A stretch of 64,000 nt of DNA, from contig JAKPKY010000003.1 in assembly GCA_029553505.1 (NCBI GenBank), positions 1-64,000 on the forward strand. Reading direction: 5' to 3'. How positions within the stretch are numbered: position 1 is the stretch's first letter; the number at the start of each line of letters is the position of its first letter. The notes beneath the pieces are model-generated. The model was not told where the DNA came from. It saw nothing but the letters and a program-made list of their open reading frames with translations, and made no database searches. The stretch comes from Planctomycetota bacterium (GTDB lineage: Bacteria; Planctomycetota; Phycisphaerae; SM23-33). The position numbers and the translations under genes were made by a program. Below, in pieces: positions 58,148 to 64,000 of the stretch.

Positions 58148-59905
58148 ATGAATCCGCACGCTGAGTCCAGCCAACCGCTCCCGAAGGGAGCGAAAGCAGA
58201 CTACACCGACGAGTCGGCCCGCGCCCTGCTGGCCGGACAGATCGATTTGCTGCGCGTCCCGCGCGCCGACGCCTGGACGCTGGTCAAGCAAAACGATTCC
58301 CGCAGCGTTTACCGCGGACAAATCGACGGGCAGGAACTCTACCTCAAGCATTATCATCCGCAGTCGCTTGCGCGCCGTCTGGCCAGGGCCATGGGCTTTT
58401 CCGACGCCCGCCGGGAACTGACGTTCTCCCGCTATCTCTCCTCGCGCGGCGTGGAGACGACGCCCGCACTGGTCGCATACTGCAACGGGACGGTGGAGTT
58501 TCTCGTTTCCCGCGCGGTCGCCCCTGCCGAACCCGCCGACGCCTGGCATCTCCGCCAGCTCGCCGCCGGCGAAGACGGAAGGAAGGCGATCCAACGAGCG
58601 ATCCGTCAACTGGCGGGCATGGTTGGGCGCATGCACGCGGCCGGGGTGATCCATCGCGACCTGCATTGCGGAAACCTGCTCGTCCGCACCGACGGGGCCG
58701 CCCCGAGGCTGGTGCTGACCGATCTGCACCGCATGACACGCCGACGCCGCCTGGGCAGACGCGTGCGAGCGGCGAACCTGGCGCAGCTGCTTCACGATCG
58801 CTTCGAGACGACCACGCGGACCGAGCGACTGCGGTTCCTGACGCACTACCTGCGCGCCAGCGGCGCCGACGGCACGCTGCGAGGCTGGCAAATCCTCGTC
58901 GAGGAGTTCGCCCGCCGGCACCGCCACAGGCAATACGCCCAACGAGATCGCCGGATCCTCGGGCGGAATCGCTACTTTGCCCCACTGAGCCTGTCCGGCG
59001 GGTGGCGCGGACACGTGGTGCTGGCGAGCAAGCGGCGGATGGCGGGGTCGCAGGCCGCCGAGGTGGTCTTCGATCCGTCGGCGTGGAAAGAGGCGTTGAA
59101 GAACCCCGACGTCCTGTTTTCCGGCGAGGGCGTCGAGGTCATCAAGGATTCTCCCTCCAGCCTAGTGGTGCGCCGGACGCTCCGCGTCGGCGAGCATTCG
59201 GTGCCGGTCTTCCTCAAACGCCCCCGCCGCAAGTATGCGTGGAAGCTTCTGATCGACTGCTGCCGGGCCGCCCGCCCCCTGCGGGCGTTCCGCCTCGGGC
59301 ACATGCTCCTGGCTAGGAGGATCCCCACCGCGCTGCCCCTGGCGGCGATCCAGCGGCGAGTCGGACCGATCCTGCTGGACAGCATCCTCGTCACCGAGGC
59401 GGTCGACGCCCCCCACCTGCACCGGTTCCTGAATACCTGGTTGTCGAACCCGCCCCGGGGCGACGCCGTACTCTCCGCCCCCCAGCAGCGGATGCTCGCC
59501 CAGGACGTCCTCTGGCAACTGGGACGCACCGTGCAGCGACTCCACGACAACAACTTCGCCCATCGCGATCTCAAGGCCACCAATCTCCTGGTCCGTTGGT
59601 CGACCGGCGAACCGCCCGAGCTGGTGCTGGTGGACCTGGACGGGCTCAGCCGCAAACGACTCATGACCCTGCGCCGCCGGTTCCAGGGGCTCATGCGCCT
59701 CAACGTTTCGCTTCTGAAATGCCCCGTCGTGAATCACGCCGGGCGCCTGCGGATGCTGCTGGGGTACCTGCGTCGTCCCGGCTGCGGGCGAATCAACTTC
59801 AAGCCCTACTGGCGCGTGCTGGAGCAATGGTCGGCCGATAAGATCAACCGGCAGATTCATTCCCGGCGCAAGAGGCAGAAGGCGGTGCGGAGGCCCGGCG
59901 CATGA
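58148..59905 (+). CDS. Tandem lipopolysaccharide-kinase-like protein (two WaaP/InaA-type kinase domains)
   Basis: Two catalytic loops: VIHRDLHCGNLLVR and FAHRDLKATNLLVR, with LVLTDLHRM and LVLVDLDGL. Confidence 0.8.
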   Translation: MNPHAESSQPLPKGAKADYTDESARALLAGQIDLLRVPRADAWTLVKQNDSRSVYRGQIDGQELYLKHYHPQSLARRLARAMGFSDARRELTFSRYLSSRGVETTPALVAYCNGTVEFLVSRAVAPAEPADAWHLRQLAAGEDGRKAIQRAIRQLAGMVGRMHAAGVIHRDLHCGNLLVRTDGAAPRLVLTDLHRMTRRRRLGRRVRAANLAQLLHDRFETTTRTERLRFLTHYLRASGADGTLRGWQILVEEFARRHRHRQYAQRDRRILGRNRYFAPLSLSGGWRGHVVLASKRRMAGSQAAEVVFDPSAWKEALKNPDVLFSGEGVEVIKDSPSSLVVRRTLRVGEHSVPVFLKRPRRKYAWKLLIDCCRAARPLRAFRLGHMLLARRIPTALPLAAIQRRVGPILLDSILVTEAVDAPHLHRFLNTWLSNPPRGDAVLSAPQQRMLAQDVLWQLGRTVQRLHDNNFAHRDLKATNLLVRWSTGEPPELVLVDLDGLSRKRLMTLRRRFQGLMRLNVSLLKCPVVNHAGRLRMLLGYLRRPGCGRINFKPYWRVLEQWSADKINRQIHSRRKRQKAVRRPGA

Positions 59906-60951
59906 CCGCCCTGCCCGTCCAGCCCGAATGCCCGCGGCGGGTGCTGCTCATCAAGCCCAGTTCGCTGGGCGACGTGGTGACCGCGATGCCCGTCCTGCGC
60001 GGGCTGCGCCGCAGTTTCCCGCAGGCCCATATCAGTTGGCTGGTCAGCCGCTCGCTGGCGGAACTGATCGCTCACGATCGCGACCTGGACGAGACGATCC
60101 TCTTTGACCGCCAGGGGCTGGCGCACTGGTGGCGGTCACCGCGGGCCGGGCTGGCGCTGTGGGCCCTGAAGCGCCAGCTGCGGACCGGGCGGTTCGATTG
60201 GGTGATCGACTTACAGGGACTGTTCCGCAGCGGATACTTCGCCCGCGCGACGGGCGCCGCCGTCCGGGCAGGTTTCTCCGATGCCCGGGAGATGGCCCGC
60301 GGATTCTACACGCACGCCGTTTCCGTCCGCGCTGCGCATACCGTCGATCGAAACATCGAACTGGCCAAGGCGCTGGGCGTGGACGCGCGGAGCGAGGACT
60401 TCACGCTGGAGTTGTCCGATGCCGCTCGGCAGTTCGCCGATGCCTTCTGCCGCGAGCGAACCTTGCGCCCGGGAGGGTTCGTTGCCGTTGCGCCGGCAAC
60501 TCGCTGGGCCACCAAGGCGTATCCCGTGCGGCAATGGCGAAATGTGATCCGGGCCCTGTCCCGCGATCTGCCGGTGGTGCTGCTGGGCGCGCCCAACGAG
60601 CGGGACGTCTGCGCCGCGGTGCGCGAGGGAATTTCCGGCGCGATCGACCTGAGCGGACAAACCGGGATCGCAGCGCTGACGGGCGTTGTCGCCGCGTCTG
60701 CGGGAGTGCTCTGCAACGATTCTGCCGTCATGAACATCGCCCCCGCGCTGAACGTGCCTGCGGTCGTGATGATCGGACCGACCCGCGCAGAACACACCGG
60801 CCCCTATCGGCTGGGGCAAGCTCTCGTGGCCGACGTCCCCTGCCAGGGATGCCGCAAACGAACCTGCCGGCATGTGACCTGCATGCAGTCCATCGAGGCC
60901 GGTCGCGTCCTCGATGCGGCGCGGGCAATGCTTGCCCCTCGGAGCGCGTAA
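59902..60951 (+). CDS. Glycosyltransferase family 9 (heptosyltransferase)
   Basis: RRVLLIKPSSLGDVVTAMPVLRGLRRSFPQAHISWLVSRSLAELI; GPTRAEHTGPY. Confidence 0.92.
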   Translation: MTALPVQPECPRRVLLIKPSSLGDVVTAMPVLRGLRRSFPQAHISWLVSRSLAELIAHDRDLDETILFDRQGLAHWWRSPRAGLALWALKRQLRTGRFDWVIDLQGLFRSGYFARATGAAVRAGFSDAREMARGFYTHAVSVRAAHTVDRNIELAKALGVDARSEDFTLELSDAARQFADAFCRERTLRPGGFVAVAPATRWATKAYPVRQWRNVIRALSRDLPVVLLGAPNERDVCAAVREGISGAIDLSGQTGIAALTGVVAASAGVLCNDSAVMNIAPALNVPAVVMIGPTRAEHTGPYRLGQALVADVPCQGCRKRTCRHVTCMQSIEAGRVLDAARAMLAPRSA

Positions 60952-60952
60952 G

Positions 60953-61471
60953 ATGCCCGTACGATACGTCCTGAATCGCGTGAGGCGCTTCTTCGTCTAT
61001 CGCGTGTTGAGCCTGGACGACACCCCCCACCGCATCGCGCTGGGGGTGGCAATCGGCATCTTCGTTACCTGGACCCCGACCATCGGTTTCCAGATGGTTT
61101 TGACGGTCGCGCTGGCCTGCCTGCTGCGGGCAAACAAGCTCGTGGGCGTCCCCTTCGTCTGGATTTCCAATCCCTTCACCCTCGTGCCCATCTACGGCCC
61201 GAACTTCCTTCTCGGAAGCTGGCTGCTGGGCGGGCAATACACCTGGCGAGAATTCGATCGCGCCTTTCACCAGGCGATGGCCTTCCACGGCGCCTGGTAC
61301 GAACGGGTGCAGGCGTGGTGGCATGCCATCTGGCCGATTTTCCTGCCGCTCTGGCTGGGAAGCTTCCTCGTAGGCCTCCTGCTGGCGATCCTGGCGTATG
61401 TCCTGGTCTATCGCGCGGTGCTATTGTTCCGCCTTCGACGCCAGTTGCACGAACCCGCCATCCACAAATAA
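60953..61471 (+). CDS. DUF2062 family membrane protein
   Basis: DDTPHRIALGVAIGIFVTWTPTIGFQMVLTVALACLLRANKLVGVPFVWISNPFTLVPIYGPNFLLG. Confidence 0.88.
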   Translation: MPVRYVLNRVRRFFVYRVLSLDDTPHRIALGVAIGIFVTWTPTIGFQMVLTVALACLLRANKLVGVPFVWISNPFTLVPIYGPNFLLGSWLLGGQYTWREFDRAFHQAMAFHGAWYERVQAWWHAIWPIFLPLWLGSFLVGLLLAILAYVLVYRAVLLFRLRRQLHEPAIHK

Positions 61472-61578
61472 TCCCTCCCTCCCCCTGGGGTGCGATTTGG
61501 AGTTGTGAGAAGGGCCTTGCCCGGTATAATTGGGTGTGGAGGACCCCGGAGCGGGAAACGCCCGGGGGGCAGAGCACC

Positions 61579-62124
61579 ATGAGCATCGGCCAAAAACAGA
61601 GACTGGAGAACCTCCGGTTCTACCTGTACGACCGACCGCTCCACCCGGAGTTGTTCGAGATCTACCATGACGATCGCATCGTCAAGGCCGCCTACGAGGC
61701 GCAGATTTGGGTCACCGGGTGCACGCACGTCGTCGGGTTCTACCGCGGGGGAACCTCGCTGGTGGAAGTGACCGCCGAGGCCGACGCCCTCCTGCCCCAG
61801 CGGGGACTGCTGGTTCAGTTGCCCTTCCGGGGAGAGCGCGACCACGAGTGCAAGCAGTCCGAAGGCATCAAATACATGATGAGTTTCCAGGTGGAGACCA
61901 TGAGCCCCGCGGTCTACGCCAAGACGCATCACGACCTGGCGAAGGCCGGCGCCCGCCGGGGACTGTTCGTCCCCTTCCCGATGTGGATGACCCGTTCGTC
62001 GCTGACGCCGTTTTCGTACATCGACTACCAGGCCAAGCCCAATGAGCTGCACGTCTACTCGTTCCACGCCTTCCCGGAAGAAATGACGGTCATCCGCACC
62101 CAGTCGATCTTTGAGCTGGTGTAA
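61579..62124 (+). CDS. Hypothetical protein
   Basis: MSIGQKQRLENLRFYLYDRPLHPELFEIYHDDRIVKAAYEAQIWVTGCTHVVGF...; clean start. Confidence 0.7.
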   Translation: MSIGQKQRLENLRFYLYDRPLHPELFEIYHDDRIVKAAYEAQIWVTGCTHVVGFYRGGTSLVEVTAEADALLPQRGLLVQLPFRGERDHECKQSEGIKYMMSFQVETMSPAVYAKTHHDLAKAGARRGLFVPFPMWMTRSSLTPFSYIDYQAKPNELHVYSFHAFPEEMTVIRTQSIFELV

Positions 62125-62214
62125 GCGTCACGGGGGCAATTTTCGGTTTGCATATCCTGTCCCGTTGCCTGCATAGTCTCTGTCCTGACGGGCGCAATCC
62201 GAAGGAGTCTGGAC

Positions 62215-62856
62215 ATGCAGAAACAGTTTCGCATCATCATGGCGGGGGTGCTCCTGGCGGCGCCCTTCGCGGCGACGGTTTACGCCGTCTATTGGCTGGG
62301 TTCGTCACTGGATCGCCTGGGCAAACAGGCGATCGTGAACTTCTGGCCGGGCGTGGAAAAGCTGCACGGCTTGGGGATCGTCGTCGTGATCGTCTGCGTC
62401 TACCTGCTGGGGCTGCTGACGCACCTTTGGCTGTTCCGCTGGGCGCTGGGGCACGTCGAACGGGTCATCACGCGCCTGCCGGGAGTCAAGACCATCTACG
62501 AATCGGTGCGCGACCTGCTGAAGCTGTTCGGACCGTCGGGGGCCGAAGGCAAGATGGGGCGCGTGGTCGAATGCACCTTCCCAGGCACGTCGGTCACCGC
62601 GCTGGGCATCCTGACCAACGACCGACCGGTCGGCACGGCCGACGGAACCGACCGGGTGGCGGTCTACGTGCCGCTGGGATACATGCTCGGCGGCCCGGTG
62701 CTGTTCATTCCCCGGCAAAACGTCCGTGAGGTGGACATGCCCGTCGAGACCGCGCTGAAGCTCAGCGCCACCGCACAGGTGGGCGCCGACGCGTTGCTGT
62801 CCGCCTCAAAACATCGGATGGATCGTCGTCGGCACGATGCCGCCCATCCGGGATGA
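62215..62856 (+). CDS. DUF502 family membrane protein
   Basis: Two TMs then IPGVKTIYESVRDLLKLFGPSGAEGKMGRVVECTFPGTSVTALGILTND...VAVYVPLGYMLGGPVLFIPRQNVREVDM. Confidence 0.88.
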   Translation: MQKQFRIIMAGVLLAAPFAATVYAVYWLGSSLDRLGKQAIVNFWPGVEKLHGLGIVVVIVCVYLLGLLTHLWLFRWALGHVERVITRLPGVKTIYESVRDLLKLFGPSGAEGKMGRVVECTFPGTSVTALGILTNDRPVGTADGTDRVAVYVPLGYMLGGPVLFIPRQNVREVDMPVETALKLSATAQVGADALLSASKHRMDRRRHDAAHPG

Positions 62857-62990
62857 GAGCTTCTTCGTATCGCTTACAACGTGCTGAGGGTATTGGACTA
62901 ACCGCTGCCGGCATTCCTGCCTTTCCGGGCAAAAGGCAACGGCGCTTCCTTCTTGCGAATATCGAGCATGTCGATATACAATGATGGTTA

Positions 62991-64000
62991 ATGCCTAAAC
63001 CGCTTTGCACAACCAAGCATTTCAAGCTGGCGCAAAGGCTTCGAAGCCGCATCCGGAGTTTGTCGGCGGGCGACCCCCTTCCGACCGTTGCGGAAATCAA
63101 GCGGGAATACGGCGTTTCCCAGGCGACCGCGGAACGCGCCTTGGACCGCCTGCGTCGCGACGGGCTCGTGGTGCGCCCGCCGGGACAGTTGCGGGTTGTG
63201 GTGGCCGAAGCGGGCGACCCGGCGGTGCGAAGGGTCGCCATGATCCGCCCGGACTACCCCTCGCCCACCTTCGATGAACTGTGCCGGGCCATCGCCCGCG
63301 CCGGGGCGGAAAAAGACTGGGCCTTTGACTTGGTCAGCTATCGCAAGCTCGAAACGCTGGACCTCAAGCGGGCCCTGGGCGACAACGACGCCGCCATTCT
63401 CCTGCCGCCCGCGGAGTTCTTCCCGCCTCGCCTGCTGGCGGCGCTTCGTCGTCCGCGCCGCCCCATCATCATCATCCAGGATCCACCCGAAGGCGCCCGC
63501 GTCAGCAGCGTGCAGATCGACGACCGCCAGGTGGGACGCCTTGCCGTCGAACACCTGGCGGGCCTGGGGCATCGGCGAATCCTCCTGCTGCTCAGCGAAC
63601 CGGCGGCGCCATCGGGTGTGCAGCGGGCGGAAGGTTGGCGCCAAGCAATGGAAACCCTCGGCGAAAAAAACCTCGACGAGTTGGTCGTCAGCAGCGGGAC
63701 GCCCATGTTCGCTCAATCCCTCGTTTCCACGTATGAGTTCTTCTGCCGCTGGTTGGACAATCCGCATCCTGAATTCACCGCCATTTTCTGCGCCGCGTGG
63801 ACCGGCGCCGTCGCCGCCATGAGAGCACTGCGGGAACGCGAAATCCACATCCCCGAAGACATCAGCCTGATCTCGCATGGTGGAGAGGGGATGATCGGTC
63901 CGTTCCTCAATCCGCCGCTGACGGCCGTTGAAACCGACATCGCCGTCTACGGAAAAGCCGTCGTGGAACTGATGGAAAGGCACTTTGCGCCTCCCCATGT
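62991..64000 (+). CDS. GntR-type HTH + LacI-type sensor transcriptional regulator (truncated by window edge)
   Basis: KLAQRLRSRIRSLSAGDPLPTVAEIKREYGVSQATAERALDRLRRDGLVVRPPG then periplasmic-binding-like VAMIRPDYPSPTFDELCRAIARAG...VQIDDRQVGRLAVEHLAGLGHRRILLL. Not in ORF track (runs off edge). Confidence 0.85.
   Translation, partial: MPKPLCTTKHFKLAQRLRSRIRSLSAGDPLPTVAEIKREYGVSQATAERALDRLRRDGLVVRPPGQLRVVVAEAGDPAVRRVAMIRPDYPSPTFDELCRAIARAGAEKDWAFDLVSYRKLETLDLKRALGDNDAAILLPPAEFFPPRLLAALRRPRRPIIIIQDPPEGARVSSVQIDDRQVGRLAVEHLAGLGHRRILLLLSEPAAPSGVQRAEGWRQAMETLGEKNLDELVVSSGTPMFAQSLVSTYEFFCRWLDNPHPEFTAIFCAAWTGAVAAMRALREREIHIPEDISLISHGGEGMIGPFLNPPLTAVETDIAVYGKAVVELMERHFAPPH

Overview
High-GC bacterial window, probably Planctomycetota (inferred from gene families and intergenic repeat style). 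Four main blocks. (1) Partial purB (-), then a divergent phage-derived structural cassette (~1.4-15.5 kb, +): portal, scaffold-like protein, SU10/DUF5309-type capsid, connector/tail proteins, a LamG + TIGR03790-like protein, lipoprotein and holin-like proteins. No terminase, protease, tape measure, integrase or endolysin was recognised in it. (2) Housekeeping and signalling genes (~15.5-37 kb): DUF3795, LigD_N-like, ABC transporter + DUF1854, phosphomannomutase, FHA-GGDEF, uvrA, STAS, RNase HII-like, MscS, glycosidase-like, mannose-1-P guanylyltransferase, ruvX, FHA, hemW-like. (3) A type IV pilus operon (37.4-48.5 kb) preceded by a c-di-GMP-I (GEMM-I) riboswitch, containing two tandem PilX-like beta-rich proteins. 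(4) Envelope genes and others (48.5-64 kb): glycosyltransferases, cyclophilin, VOC, cold-shock protein with a long leader, lpxA-like, Nif3-like, CBM48, MgtC, tandem-kinase protein, heptosyltransferase, DUF2062, DUF502, GntR/LacI-like regulator. The most unusual non-coding signal is a ~125-bp palindromic element (4 copies) made of two internal hairpins inside terminal inverted repeats. Three of its copies start directly at the stop codon of the upstream gene. Other hairpin and 'low-complexity text' repeats also begin at stop codons. All calls come from reading the sequence; no searches were run.
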